Shown here: piece by piece, positions 1 to 12,439 of the stretch
Layout of the letters: every line of letters begins with the position of its first letter
How positions within the stretch are numbered: position 1 is the first letter of the stretch
Position numbers and translations under genes: made by a program
Notes under the pieces: model-generated
Databases searched by the model: none
What the model saw: only the letters and a program-made list of their open reading frames with translations
Told to the model about the DNA's origin: nothing
Assembly (NCBI RefSeq): GCF_910592395.1
Contig: NC_088308.1
Coordinates: 11,735,001 to 11,799,000 of the forward strand
From: Lineus longissimus
Lineage: Eukaryota; Nemertea; Pilidiophora; Heteronemertea; Lineidae
Direction of reading: 5' to 3'
Length of the DNA: 64,000 nt

Positions 1-1689
1 ATGGCGAGGTTTATTGAATTTACATGTATTGCGCTATGCATGCCCATAGCACTTTCGCGGCTGTAACCCAGGATTGACTTCTTGGTTCATGGACACCCTC
101 GTTTTATCAATGTTTTGCAATGCATTGCCGTGTTCATGTACATATGAAGCTTTCACCTGGAGACGAGAGTTTGCTGGAATAATTTCTTGAGGAGAATAAT
201 ACCCTAGTACAAAAGTCTCAGCCGATGGCGGAGACTAATTATATTGAGATAAAATATTCTAAGATAATTCTTACCAGCGCAAATTGGTGAACATGTGGGA
301 CAGCTGGCGTGTTGCCAAATCCGGACCTACTTTCCGTCAACGCTAAATACGTCGATGAGAGCTCTCGAACTATCGTTCCATGCAAAAAAATGCCTATGAT
401 AACACCACTAATAGCTTCAAATTATTTTCCGGTTATAATTAACACAACACGCATCTTCATGATCACGATCTTTCTCAAACTAATTTAATGACCTGATCGC
501 CTTGGACGCACAACCACGTATCAATCCGCTCCGACTATCCACTCATCCATTCGATTCGATAACACTCGATAAAGTTTGATAAATAAACAAAGTTTTCGTG
601 CTTTCTGCTGTCAAAATCAATGGATATAATATACTCCTGCAGAATAGTAGAACTAATGGAACTAATTTCCGAAGTTTCCAATATTTTGAACACAAATCAG
701 AACATCACCCAATCTCAGATCTGCATAAATTACGATAAATAATGAGGTCGTCGCTTCAATTTCGCGAAGAAATTTGACTCCATTCGAAGGTTATTTTGAC
801 CGAATTCCGTTGAACTCATCGTTATGAGGGCATTTGAACACATTCTCGTTGATCTTTTCTATAAACGTGTGAATTTTCGTACCAAAATACATTTCCGTAA
901 AGGCGTAAATAAGAAAATTTGTCACTTACAAAATCATCGCTCCGGTCGAAATAAAAAGGTCACCACCATTTTCTTGATGATAGTGCTTCAAGGTAATCTC
1001 GACCGCACAGTGGAGGGTCGAGCCGCCTCGTTAATTTACCCCAGACGAGCCGTTCATACACTGGATGCCCTGGCAATACCAGCAGTCCAGTATTCCCTTG
1101 TTCGATGTTTTCCATAACAAGCAGTGAGAAACGTGATCGGACACCGAAAGCCGACGCCCCCTAATCTAGTTCGTGACGAGAGCAATGCCGTCACGTACCA
1201 GTCTCAGTGAAGAGTGAATGGAGGAGAATGGTGAAAGCGTCTACGAGGCAGCACACTCTCCACGAAACAGCATGATGTCCAGCCAAATCCTCTGCCACTA
1301 TTAGCGTCCATGTTCGAAGCCACCGTACATTCCTGGCGTACATTATACATGTCCAGCACTCTCAGCAAGAATCGCGGCCAATTCTAGCAAGGATGCAAAT
1401 GTATGTCAGTTCGGGGCGGGAAATTTAAAGCGGGGTCATCCGGGGTCAAACAACAGTTTTGCTCACTACCGCCAACTGGTGACATAAATCGACACTAATC
1501 TATTTTATATCAAAACTTCTATATCATGAAGACCTTTTCAACTTTATTTCAAGCTTTTATGTGCTGGATTAGAGCATCAAAAAATTGTTTTGTCATATAC
1601 GCCTTTTGCCACCTGGGGAGCTGAATTTGAGTCAAATCACACATTTTTTTTCCCGTAAGCAACATTTTCTGCGGTGTTTATATACAAGA
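1..1689. other. No recognisable gene
   Basis: I see no convincing coding region, RNA gene or tandem repeat here. A 97-codon open stretch at 824-1117 has no family resemblance or codon pattern that would support it. The part next to the hAT-like relic (about 1400-1690) may be that element's untranslated 3' side, but I found no terminal repeat that would fix its edge. Confidence 0.5.
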
Positions 1690-1936
1690 CTACATTTGAA
1701 GTGCCTCGGTTGTACGATTACAAAATGCCCAACTTTGTCTACAGATGGCTAGATGGAAGGATGGGTGGAAGGATGGAAGGACGAACACCAATCGAATAGC
1801 TATTTGACTAGCTCCGCTGACTTTGTCAGCTGAGCTAAAAAACTGTTTGTCACACCAGTCACTCATCTCATCTACAATGTATGTCTTACTGCAGACAGTG
1901 TACTCAAGAGCTTTAGTCACTACCAATGTTTCAGTT

Positions 1937-3835
1937 TCAGTCTTTCTTTAAAGCATTGTAAGTTGCAGATTTAGCTTTTTTCAGCAAACTGTCACTTGGG
2001 TTCAACTCGAAACAAGAACCAACTGTGTTCTGCTTCACCTGGAGGATAGACTGGAGCATGGCTGGCTTCATGGAACCCCTAAAGTCAGTTTTGTTCTTTC
2101 TTACTGAACTGAACACTCTCTCGCAATCACAATTGCTGTGAGGAATCACTAGAATGCATGCCATAACTTGTGGCAACACTTTGAACTTTTTTGCCCCACA
2201 GCAGTCTGTCAGTTTGCCAATCTCAACCCACTGAACATCAACCCTGTCCTTAGCAAGCACATCAGGAGGGATTGTCTCCACCTGGTAGTTGAGATACTCC
2301 TGCTCTAGGGCATCTCTTGATTCCTCTGGCATGATGGACGACTCAATCACAGGAAACTTGTTCAAAAAGAACTCCAAAGAAGAGAATGACACCTGGCTGT
2401 TCTGGCTAGCATCAGCAACCTTTGCATGAACAGTTCATCAGAGAATGGAAACTTATTCCTAATGTATGTGACAGCACACTCGTAATACTTCCTCACATTT
2501 TGATAGAATGCAGCGACTTTCTCATCATTCAGTCCCTTGGAGGTCCTGATGTACGTTTTGGCAGCATCTCCAATGAAGAGGTCAGAATTTGCCTTCTGAT
2601 TATGTTGAAGGTCAATGCGAACTTTGAACAAATCTGTTGATGTCAGTACGCTTGGTTTGATAAACTTCAACATTATCTGCTTTTGTAGGTCCTTCAGGAC
2701 TGAGTAGATTTTGTGGATCAGAGGTTTGTCCGATTGCAGTAGGATGTTGGCTGTCTCAAACACTGGGATGACACTCTGCAGGAACAGGCAGTACAGTCTC
2801 ATCTGGCTACCTTGGAGGTTGTCATTGGCATTGAACTTCCGCTCACTGAAAATACAAAATTAAAACATTATAAGAAGATATTCAAACAGTACATTTATGC
2901 TGAAGACTTGAATCGAAGTTTAAAAGAAGTGTTTCAGTTGGTACTCACTTAGCGGTGGTCTTGGTTGTTTCACTGCACTCATTTGCAAAATAGCGTCTAA
3001 GTGGAAGCCAGTATTCGAGAAGGCGGTTCAAACATTTTCCAAGAGAGAGCCATCTTGTCTGCACGTGTTTGATGATCTTCTTCTGCTCCAACCCGTAGAA
3101 CTCCTGCAGTCCTGCCAGGTTTTCTTGCCTATTGGTGCTCTTATCGAGATAGTAGTAGATGTCAGCCAGCAGATCCTCAGGTTTCACAGGCAGCTCCCCA
3201 GCCGCATGCTCTGCAGCCAGGTGGATCAGATGGCAGGGGCAACCTATTAGCTGAATGTCTTGATGTTCCTTTCGCACAAAGGCGATCACACCCTTCTTCT
3301 CCCCTATCATGACATAAGCATTGTCTGATCCCATGGCGAGGCACTGCTTCCAGTTGATGTCATGCTTCTTCACCACAGTGTCCACCACTTTGTAAATGTT
3401 CTCTCCAGTGGCGCCTCCGGTACAGGTTGGATTGCCTAATAGCACGGAGCGGATCAGACCATTGTCAATAATGCGGCAGATGATAGGGAAGTACTTGTCC
3501 CCACTGTCTGTGCTGCCGTCTGTCGCGAGGCTGTACGGAGCCTTTTTCATACATTGGACGGCATCTGATACTGTGTCTCTGGCCAATTCATCCACTATGT
3601 GTGAGCACTTCGTTCTGGCACATGAGAAGTTCTTGGCAATTTCTGAATCGGGGAACATTTTGGCAAACAGTTTGTTGGCATGATCTGCCACAGCCATTGG
3701 TAAATTATGTTCAACTATAAAGTTTATGAATAGAGTTTCTGCCTTGATGGTAGCTGTGGCAAGCTTGTTCTTAGGATCTCCACCTCGCTGAAAGAAGTCA
3801 TCGATCTTCTTGGTGTTGGTTTTAATGTCCTTCAA
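1937..3835 (-). pseudogene. hAT-like transposase, broken, with one intron
   Basis: Two exons read on the minus strand. The first (3835-2949) has a transposase-like body with CPCHLIHLAA and TRWLSL motifs, as in ZBED5/ZMYM/KIAA1586-type hAT relatives. A 103-nt intron follows (2948-2846, GTGAGT donor, TTTTCAG acceptor), and joining keeps the frame. The second exon continues to the hAT dimerisation region, seen as CDCERVFSSVRKNKTDFRG near 2090-2140. A one-base frameshift near 2420 separates the last 150 codons, so this copy is not functional as read. No BED zinc finger is visible upstream, so the N-terminus may be missing or in another exon. It could be a degraded autonomous transposon or a decayed domesticated gene; flanking terminal repeats were not found. 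Confidence 0.7.
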
Positions 3836-4074
3836 CTCAACATGTTTCGGCCCGTTTGCATGTGTTTTACATCCGCCATTGTTGAAGGCACGGTCGAGGC
3901 TTGCACAACGCAGAGAAAATGAAACTTGAGACGCAATAGAAAAGTGCAGTGCTCATAAATGAATATGCGAGATAGTTGCGCGAGACTGACATTGGCAAAC
4001 AGAAATCAACGAAACGATCGAAAATCGAAATGACGAAATGCAAAAAGTTCGAACTGGACTTTTAAAGGGGTTAT

Positions 4075-4136
4075 CCGTATTTTCCGGACTCGGGTTTTTT
4101 TTAAACGCATTTCCGGACTAAATACGGAAAATACGG
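4075..4136. repeat. Short inverted repeat
   Basis: The 12-base arms ccgtattttccg (4075-4086) and cggaaaatacgg (4125-4136) are exact reverse complements around a 38-base loop. It lies just outside the 5' side of the hAT-like relic and could be part of its subterminal region. That link is inference. Confidence 0.45.
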
Positions 4137-4155
4137 AGGGGTTGGCAGCTATGCC

Positions 4156-4410
4156 TATGTCACTCCCCACTCTGTCCATGCCCAACCCTTTCCTCTTGTG
4201 TCCTCTCGCCCTATCTTGCCTCTCGACCCCCTCCTTCCAATTCTACCAGCTCCACCCCTTGGCTATCCCCTATGTCACTCCTCAATCTGACCATGCCCCA
4301 CCCTTTCCTCTTGTGTCCCTCACTCCTTCCTGCCTACCCCATTGTATCACCAGCTCCATCCCTTGGCTATCCCCTATATCACTCCCCATTCTGTCCATGC
4401 CATATGAGAA
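4156..4410. repeat. Degenerate tandem repeat, about 105-115 bp unit
   Basis: Units begin with tatgtcactcc or tatatcactcc at 4156, 4271 and 4375, and share cctttcctcttgtgtcc and accagctcca blocks. The array is C/T-rich on the plus strand and about 2.2 copies long. Open frames across it are by-products of the composition. Confidence 0.75.
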
Positions 4411-4584
4411 ATAGGACTCGCAGTAAAACGTTCCCAAGTTTTCCAATCATTTTGAAACGTACACAATGTACAGAGATACTACTCCTGCGAGTGTCTTAGA
4501 ATATCTGTATCTCTGGTTAGAGCTCAAACGTCCAGCTAGCTCCATCCCAGCGCACAGGGGGGCAAATGTCCTATGGGGGTATTT

Positions 4585-5485
4585 GCTATAGATGCATTCG
4601 ATTTCAACAGAAAATGTTGGATAGGGATTGGTAGAACCTTCATATCAAATTCGAATGGCATATCACGATGCGTTCATGGATTTTGGGCAGGGTCTTTGTT
4701 TTATACTACTATGGGTCTTTGTTTTGTACCTTTGAAAAAATTGACTGAGTCAAAAAGTAGCAGCAGTTCTGACGAGAACTGAGGTAAAATGGGTTGTTCT
4801 AAGGGTCATTGAGTCATTGTTGGGACCTAGTGGCCTTCAGTGACGGGATAGAGAAATTTCCTGTACATAGATGATTTTTGCGTACATTTGCCCAATGCAT
4901 ATTTTGCTTTTCACCCTGTAGACCGGGAATGCTATAGATGCATTCGATTCCAACAGAAAATGTTGGATATGGATTGGTAGAACCTACATACCAAATTCTA
5001 ATGGCATATCACGATGCGTTCATGGATTTTGGGTAGGGTCTTTGTTTTATACCACTATGGGTCTTTGTTTTGTACCTTTGAAAAAATTGACCGAGTCAAA
5101 AAGTAGCAGCAGTTCTGACAAAAACTGAGGTAAAATGGGTTGTTCTAAGGGTAATTGAGTCATTGTAGAGACCTAGTTGCCTTCAGTGACAGGCTAGAGA
5201 AATTTCCTGTACATAGATGATTTTTGCGTACATTAGCCCAATGCATATTTTGCTCTTGACCCTGTATAGACAGGAAATGCTATAGATGCATTCGATTTCC
5301 ATAGGAAATGTTGGATATGGATTGGTAGAACCTTAATACCAAATTCTAATGGCATATCACGATGCGTTCATGGATATTGGGCAGGGTCTTTGTTTTATAC
5401 TACTATGGGTCTTTGTTTTGTACCTTTGAAAAATTTGACTGAGTCAAAAAGTAGCAGCGGTTCTGACGGAAACTGAGGGAAAATG
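4585..5485. repeat. Tandem repeat, about 347 bp unit
   Basis: Copies start with gctatagatgcattcga at 4585, 4931 and 5279, giving periods of 346 and 348 bp. The third copy is partial. Most positions agree between copies. The end (5483-5595) degenerates into gggtcttt/ttgggtctt low-complexity sequence, which fuses to the truncated 3' end of the neighbouring minus-strand coding relic. Confidence 0.85.
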
Positions 5486-5589
5486 GATTTTGGGCAGGGT
5501 CTTTGTTTTATACCACTGAGGGTCTTTGTTTTGTACCTTTTCAGGTTTTGGGTCTTGTGTCTTGGGTCTTGGGTCTTAGGTCTTTGTTT

Positions 5590-7640
5590 TGTATACACCC
5601 CTTCTGCTTTTTGTGCATTTTCTGTTTTCCACCCCATGGTCCGAGCCAAATCCGAGAAGACGACCAACCAATTTAGCTCTACAAATAATTTCATAACATT
5701 CATTTCGTAGTGTCCATCACCAGTTTGTAAAACGATCCAGTCAAATTCCCTGTAATATGGAACATCCTCTGCTTCCATTTCATGTTGCTGGAAATGGTGA
5801 CGGAAAGCCTTCACACCTAGGAATCCTTCACTGCAGATTTCACACACCATGTACTCCTGAAGTAAACGGAAAACCATAGTGTATGGTAAGCCATCACAAC
5901 TAAGGAACACCCATTGACGTTCCTTTCCACCATAACGGTGGATACCAGCATCAATACCGAGTTTTCGTAACACCCTAATCAAACTTTGGAAGGAATTTGG
6001 ATTTTCAAACACTGGGTCTAGCAGCTTTATGGTTGCAGGGCTGGGTTTGTGATTGCTACTGATGTGTTGGTAGTGTTCATTGGCCTCATTCTGTATGGTG
6101 GACGGTGCTGTTGAATACTTTTCTTCGCACCGACTTGAGGGAACACATAACTTAATCTTCAATTTATTCAGTTCTGACTCTGCAGGTTGTTCACAGATTG
6201 TTCATCATCAGCAACGCCAGTGCTTTTAAAGTCACTGAAAACAATATGACAATTCGGACACTTCCGTTTGGTCTTTCCAACTTCCGCATGGCGCTCTGGA
6301 TTTAGGGCATGTCTTGTATCGTTTAGAAAACTCCATTCGCTCTATATTGTCATCTATATCATCATGGATTTCCTATCGTTTCCAAGTTCATCACCCGTCT
6401 GTTCATCCAATACCTGACTAATGGCTGCCTGCACAAAAAGTCGTGCCTGTAGGTAGTGTGATCCTTTGAATGACGTGATATCATATCGTGAGGTACTGGG
6501 GTAAGAACATTTTCATTGGATACAAAGTTGCTGGTTTCTTGTTCCTGCAAGCATGTAAGGTCTGATGTTCACAACTGCCGTTCTCAATAGAGTTGCATCT
6601 GGCCGATTCGTAGTGGTGGCTGCATTTTGTTCATGTTCATGGGCAATGAGAAGTTCCCCGCGTTTCTCCTCAACAATAGCTCAATGTGTTACTCCTGTTC
6701 AATTGCCGCCGAGCCCTGGTCATTTTCATCAACATCACATAGCTGCATGATGAAATCCTGGTTTCCCAAACTGGACATCCATCTCTTCGGGTGAAGACTT
6801 TCATCTTTCTGTAACAATCCGCAGTCTGAAAGTTGTGTTACTAAAACGTTTGTTATAACCGAGACTGTAACTTTATTGTCAGGGGCCATATTCCAGCTCT
6901 TTCCGACGACCTGCTTATTGTCGAAAACCAGGGTGACATCTCCTTCAGGGTGCTGAGGCGGGCTGTTCTCGGAACTTGTTCATTAACCAGTTTCGTAGGG
7001 AATCATATTTTCCTCCAGGGATCACAGAACCAAGAAGATTTAAAACATCTTTCGAATGAGACTAGGCATACTATACAAGATTGACAAGGAATGCATAAGG
7101 TGCTATGAAATTCACAGAAAATAGCTTGTACATCGATTCCGTACTCAGTGCAATCTGAAACAGACGCTTGAACATTTCATCCCGACTCTTGGTGTCAGAG
7201 GTATGAGCATCTTGAGGAACATCTTGATCTGCTGACCAGTTTATTATCTTGCTACTTCCAGTGAAGCTACGAAGGCAACTATAATGTTATTCCGCTCACT
7301 ATGGTACTTTTTCAAGTGTTTTGCGCTGGTGTTCAAGTTCTTTGTACAAACAACGTATGTTTTGTGAGTCAACTTTCGCTCCTTCCAATGCTACAGAACT
7401 TAGCTCACCGGCAATGATTTCCAGACATTCAGACCCAATGCTATTCAATAAAGAAGAAATAAGAGATTGTTTCTTGTCAGAGTCTACCTTGGTTAGAATA
7501 GCACTTAACTTTTCGATAAGGTCATGGGGATCTTGATCTACATCCATCGCATATTCCGTGGGGGAAAACTTTCGCTTTTTGGAATTGGAAGAGTAGTCCT
7601 TGTCGTCAATCGCTTTGCTACAGAGACGGCAGTCATCACT
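5590..7640 (-). pseudogene. Uncharacterised invertebrate repeat protein, decayed (C-terminal part)
   Basis: Minus-strand coding pieces follow one another: a CRLC-containing start (7640-7299), a middle part with VIPGGKYDSLRNWL and VTLVFDNKQVVGKSWNM (about 7060-6690), and a C-terminal part (6162-5590) with RYGGKERQW, a C2H2-like CEICSEGF...HHFQQHE finger, and TGDGHYEMN. Stops and frameshifts separate them, so it is a pseudogene. I recall this arrangement from multicopy cnidarian, mollusc and amphioxus proteins of unknown function, perhaps near DUF6589 or KDZ-type transposases; that placement is tentative. The 3' end is cut by the 347-bp array and the 5' part is displaced to 12.4-12.7 kb by a LINE. 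Confidence 0.55.
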
Positions 7641-7750
7641 ATGGGGTATATATATATATATATATACTTTATTTCATATAAGGCCTCCGGCCCGTACAAA
7701 AATTACATATATTAAACAATCAAAATACAAACATAGCGGACATACAATGA

Positions 7751-10700
7751 CTATAGTACATGTGGTAATATAAACTTCTCTCTTTTTTCCTTAGCTTTGA
7801 ATAGAAAGTTTGAAACATTTCTAATGGTCAAAGTGGATTTGGAATTCATTGCGTTTATAAAGGATGCTAAATTCGGTTCTAAAAATGGTAATAATTCGTT
7901 TCTCAATTCAGCGTGAAAAGTACATATATTTAAAAAATGGAAATCATCGTCTCTTTCATTCAGGTCACAGAATATACAATCAAAGACTTCACCACCATAT
8001 CTATCAAAGAAAGCCCCGCAACGAAAAACTAGAAAAGGCATGCCTAAACTTACTAAGAAATAGCACATTTAAGAACCTTGATTGATACAATTTGTAGTGG
8101 ATCAGTGAGGCTGACTGCTCAAGCTCACTGTTCCACGTCTGCAGAGCACAATCCCTTACCCTTTGCTTAAAAAGAGAAACAAAATTACCCGCATTCCCTA
8201 CCCCCCTGATTTAACCAAGCAAACTGAAAACCTAAAACAGATAACATATTACATACTGCAGAAGCCCAGTTGGCTTTACCAATGTGAAAATCACAGACAA
8301 ATCGTTCATACATAATTTTAGAGTATCTCGACCGTGGCATTTCTAACAATTTTAACCAGTACATAAGACAGCGAACTTGAGAATCACTGACCAGCTTTCG
8401 CCTGCCACAGTCACCCATCACTGCTATGTTATGGGCATGTAACGGTACCTTCAAATAGAGCTTACAACTGTAATACTGGACCCTCTCAATACACTCAAAC
8501 TCTTTATGCCCCCACAGTTCACTACCATACAAAAGAATTGACTTTATCTTTGAATCGAAGATTTTAAAAAACACATTGTTTGATAATGTACCAAATCTAT
8601 ACAAAGTACTGAAAAGAATGGTCATAGCTCTCTTGCCCTTTTCTGCTCTTTGGCTCACCATACTATTTTCCGACAAGCCTGATGTAAACTTAGCACCTCG
8701 ATAGACATATTCGTTGACAACCTCTAACTCACGCCCCTCATAAACCATCGTTCGTCAGCTGCTAAACTACCCCCCTTCCTAAAGACCATAATCTTTGTTT
8801 TACTTCTATTTACCTTCAAACCCCACTTTTTATTATGTCTCTCAAGGATCTTTAGTAAAGCTTGTAGACTTTTCTTATCATCAGCCATTAGTACAATATC
8901 ATCTGCAAAGAGCAGTAAATGGAGCCTAGGCTTGTCTTCTCCCAACCAAACACCTTGAATACCACTTTTCGTGATTTCACGCACCAACTCATCAATGTAC
9001 AAACTAAATAAAAAAGGGCTCAGAATACAGCCCTGCTTTAAACCTATGGAACAGTCAAAATAGTCTGTCACTAGATGCCTTTCCCTCACACATGCAACCG
9101 CAGTTCTATAAATTCCCTTTAAAGCATTTAACAAAAAACCTCTAATCCCTCGGCTCTCTATCAACCACAGCAACTTACGTCTATTTACAGAATCATACGC
9201 TTTAGAAAAGTCAATAAAGGCACAATAAAAACGTCCACTCTTCTTAGAGATGTTTCAGTGGATCAATGAATGTAATGTAAACACACTATCTATGGTGCTA
9301 TAACCTTTCCTATACCCTCCTTGGGCTTCCGATAGCTTTGCACCTGCCTCTGCCCAAAATTTTAATCTGCTGTTCAAAACCTTAGTGAAAACCTTGCTTA
9401 GCACACTTCCAAGTGATATACCCCTATAGTTATCCGCAGCGTTACGATCACCCTTCTTAAACAATGGTATCACCAAAGACTTAGTCCATTCCGCCGGGAA
9501 GTAACCGGTCATAAATATTGCGTTCAAAATCCTTTAGACCCATTCTTTACAAATTCAGGTATCACCATGTCAGGCCCAGCAGCTTTGCCACACTTCAATG
9601 AGTTGATCTCACGTAACACTTCCTCCTGTGATATTGGTTCATTACATATATAGAACAAGTCATCGTCAGCAATTACATCATTATGATCAGCTACAGGATC
9701 GCCCCAACCTTCAATACCTTGCTCAGTATCATTTTCACCAGAATTAAATAACCTCTCAAAATAGGTTTGCCAATCTTCTAAAGATATATCATACCATCCG
9801 ATTTAGTACTGAGCATTGACCAAAATTGTTTTGAATCACGCAAGGATTCACCAATTTGTTCGCATTTGACCTACGCCACCTATGTTTGTTTTCTGTAGAA
9901 AGTGTCTTAAACTCAGCCCTTGCTCGCCTGTACTGCTGAAAATCCACCTCGTTTCTGCTTCGCCTAAAGCGTCTCAATAACGATTGACTGCGCCTCTTCT
10001 GACGCCTGCACTCTGCGTCAAACCAGTTATCTTTGCTTCTACTACCGGATGTTTTTACAGACATTTTTACAGTGATCACCTGCTTTACACAACAAACCAG
10101 TAAACGCCGTGATAGCTGCGTCTATACCATTCTCTGTACCATCCAGAAACTGAGATACATTCAATAAATCACTTGCCACTTCTGGTGTACTTTCCAGAAA
10201 GAAGATTTTCCAGAAAATGACCATTATCTCTTTTCCATACAAATTTACACAACGGTTCGCCACTATCATTATGAATAAAATTATGTATTTCACCATCAAG
10301 CATTGAATTTCGACTGAAGCTACACGAGACTGGCATGTGGGATGATTCAACCCTTGTATGCACATCAAAGTCAACTATTAGTTTAAACAGTTCTGGCGCA
10401 ACAATGAAGTAGTCTATTACACTTTTTCCATTACCCCCAAGAAGGTAAAATTACCTATGCCAGCGTCCTTGCCACATCTACCATTCACAATTTGCACACA
10501 ATGATTCTTGCAGAACGTCAACAAGTCTCTACCTCTGCGGTTAACCACTAGGTCTCGCGACACACGCACCAATTCAATGGGTTCATTGAATGTTACTTCC
10601 TCGTTGTCCGGGTTTACTATATAATCCACCAATTCGGCTGTTCGTCCATTGAAATCACCGCATAATACGGGGTACACGCTGTCCAGAGCCACATTTAAAG

Positions 10701-11160
10701 ACGATAAGTTGTCCTCAAAAAGTTCAACACCAATTATAGGTATATTAGTAAATATCGGGGAGCCCATGAGCGGAAGATATGTGCACACAAACAGGATATC
10801 TTTATCAACACCAAACACACCTTTTGAAATACGAAGGGCAACCATATTTCTGGTTTGAAAATTACTTGTTACAAATTTCACACGATTCCTTTGCCCGCAC
10901 ACTACTACACCGCCCATGGCCCTACCGCCACACAATGATTCCATTGCCTCCGAAACGTAGCTGACATAATCCTCAAACTGTAGACAAGGTTCACTTGCAT
11001 CCACGCACCACGTCACGGTAAATCCGAAAAATATTGAATTCTTTAAGAAATTCTACAAAAGACGCATCTCTAACTTTATTTCTTAAACCTTCTACATTCC
11101 ATGACACAGAACGTAATACTCTTGACACCCTCGACTCACTAATCTCGGGCCGGCCGACGC
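7751..11160 (-). pseudogene. LINE ORF2: endonuclease and reverse transcriptase, frameshifted
   Basis: The endonuclease opens with SWNVEGLRNK near 11100 and carries GDFNGRT near 10660. The reverse transcriptase is split: 9527-9255 has the fingers region (PLFKKGDRNAADNYRGISL) and 9173-8724 has GLKQGCILSP and the catalytic LLFADDIVLMADD. The C-terminal part runs through 8748-8185, and 8068-7751 holds a Cys/His-type tail (CIFCDLNERDDDFHFL). At least four frame breaks lie between these pieces, so no functional protein is made. The role in an intact relative is target nicking and reverse transcription of the element RNA. Confidence 0.8.
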
Positions 11161-11161
11161 C

Positions 11162-12412
11162 TCATTGCTCATCGTCGCCCTCCTCATTTCCGTAACTATC
11201 ATTGTCTCCTGAACCTCTCTCTATCGGTTCCGAAAGAATCTCAAACTCCCGTTTCACTTGTTTCACTTCATCCTTTTCAGCATTGTAAACAAATATGTTC
11301 TTCAACCTTTCACGATTTTCCACGATGAGCTTGTTATATGACATATATGCAGTATATCCGGCATCCCGTGCCTCAACAAGCTTGACGCCGAGTCTGCACC
11401 TGGCGTACTTCACTGCATCACAGAAATCCTCGAGGAAAAAGAGTCCTTCTGGTTTGTTTCGCCTTGCCGCTTTCAGGATCGTCTCCTTGTCCTTATAGAA
11501 GGATACTTTGAAGATGAGATCACGTGGCGAGTGGGTATCCTGTCGCTTGCGCCTCGCGATTCGGTGTGCGCGCTCGATTTGGATGTCGTCGTTTACGGCC
11601 AACTTGTCCTTAATACACTCCTTCACCGTACGTTCACAATCGGCCCAAGTCTCACCCGCCTGTTCAGCCACACCTCGAACCACAGTGTTGTTTCGTTTGG
11701 ATTGATCCTCAATATAGTCCATCTTTCTCTTCAACACAGCGTTTTCCTTCTGCAAGGCTTCTACCTGACGTTCGAAATTCCTTTGAGAATTTTCCAGCCT
11801 CTGAACAACGACCTTTACACCGTGTACCTCGGCTTTTAACTCCTTCCTAACGTCAGCGAACTGGTTTGACATATTCGTTTCCATTTTCTTCATTTGTTTG
11901 AGCAGGTCTCCTAGATTTGGTTCCCTCTCGGTGGCTGGCAACGTCGTCTGCCGCGTTTTCCGTCCCACACCAGATCCTCCAGGAGTACCCTGGGTCGACT
12001 TCGGAGGCCCCGGGTTCATCTCGACATCTCCGCATCGGATCAACAGGAGTGCGCGGTTCCACTCGACTCGGCATTCGGTTTCTTGGTTAAGCCCTATTGT
12101 GTTTGAGAGTCCTTCTTGGTATGCACTCAAGCACACATGCACCATGCCAAGCCACAGCATTGCGTAGACACACACAATGTCCACCCTGTAGTGGACATCT
12201 GACCATTTGGAAAATGGCGTGTACGTAGATATTGCACGATGCAAGCGGGACTTGGGAGGTGTAAACCTCCCAATTCTGACCCTCCACAGCTCGACCGAAA
12301 TACCCATCCTGACCGACACGATCTCGCCAACCGAACTATGTGTACCACTGTATCCTATGCTCCCCAAAAACGAAGGGAAACACTGTTGAGACGGAGCACG
12401 AACGAACCTCAA
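11162..12412 (-). CDS. LINE ORF1 protein with internal 2A peptide
   Basis: This is an open frame of 416 codons. Residues 1-120 include a hydrophobic stretch (about 78-97). Residues 121-136 read ALLLIRCGDVEMNPGP, which matches the 2A ribosome-skipping consensus D[VI]ExNPG|P. After it come a proline/glycine linker, a coiled coil (about 165-235) and a domain like the L1 ORF1 RNA-binding region (ERTVKECI, AHRIARRK, RDLIFKVSFYKDKETIL). In known 2A-bearing LINEs the ribosome omits the Gly-Pro bond and releases the upstream part. The frame is intact, in contrast to ORF2. The first Met is arbitrary; Met36 is another option. Confidence 0.8.
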   Translation of the reverse strand: MRFVRAPSQQCFPSFLGSIGYSGTHSSVGEIVSVRMGISVELWRVRIGRFTPPKSRLHRAISTYTPFSKWSDVHYRVDIVCVYAMLWLGMVHVCLSAYQEGLSNTIGLNQETECRVEWNRALLLIRCGDVEMNPGPPKSTQGTPGGSGVGRKTRQTTLPATEREPNLGDLLKQMKKMETNMSNQFADVRKELKAEVHGVKVVVQRLENSQRNFERQVEALQKENAVLKRKMDYIEDQSKRNNTVVRGVAEQAGETWADCERTVKECIKDKLAVNDDIQIERAHRIARRKRQDTHSPRDLIFKVSFYKDKETILKAARRNKPEGLFFLEDFCDAVKYARCRLGVKLVEARDAGYTAYMSYNKLIVENRERLKNIFVYNAEKDEVKQVKREFEILSEPIERGSGDNDSYGNEEGDDEQ

Positions 12413-12439
12413 TCACTTCAGCGCCGCCATCTTGTCCTC

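Noticed and set aside
1690-1926. 78-codon frame beside the hAT-like relic
   Set aside because: It contains a short ggatggaagg-type repeat and no transposase features.
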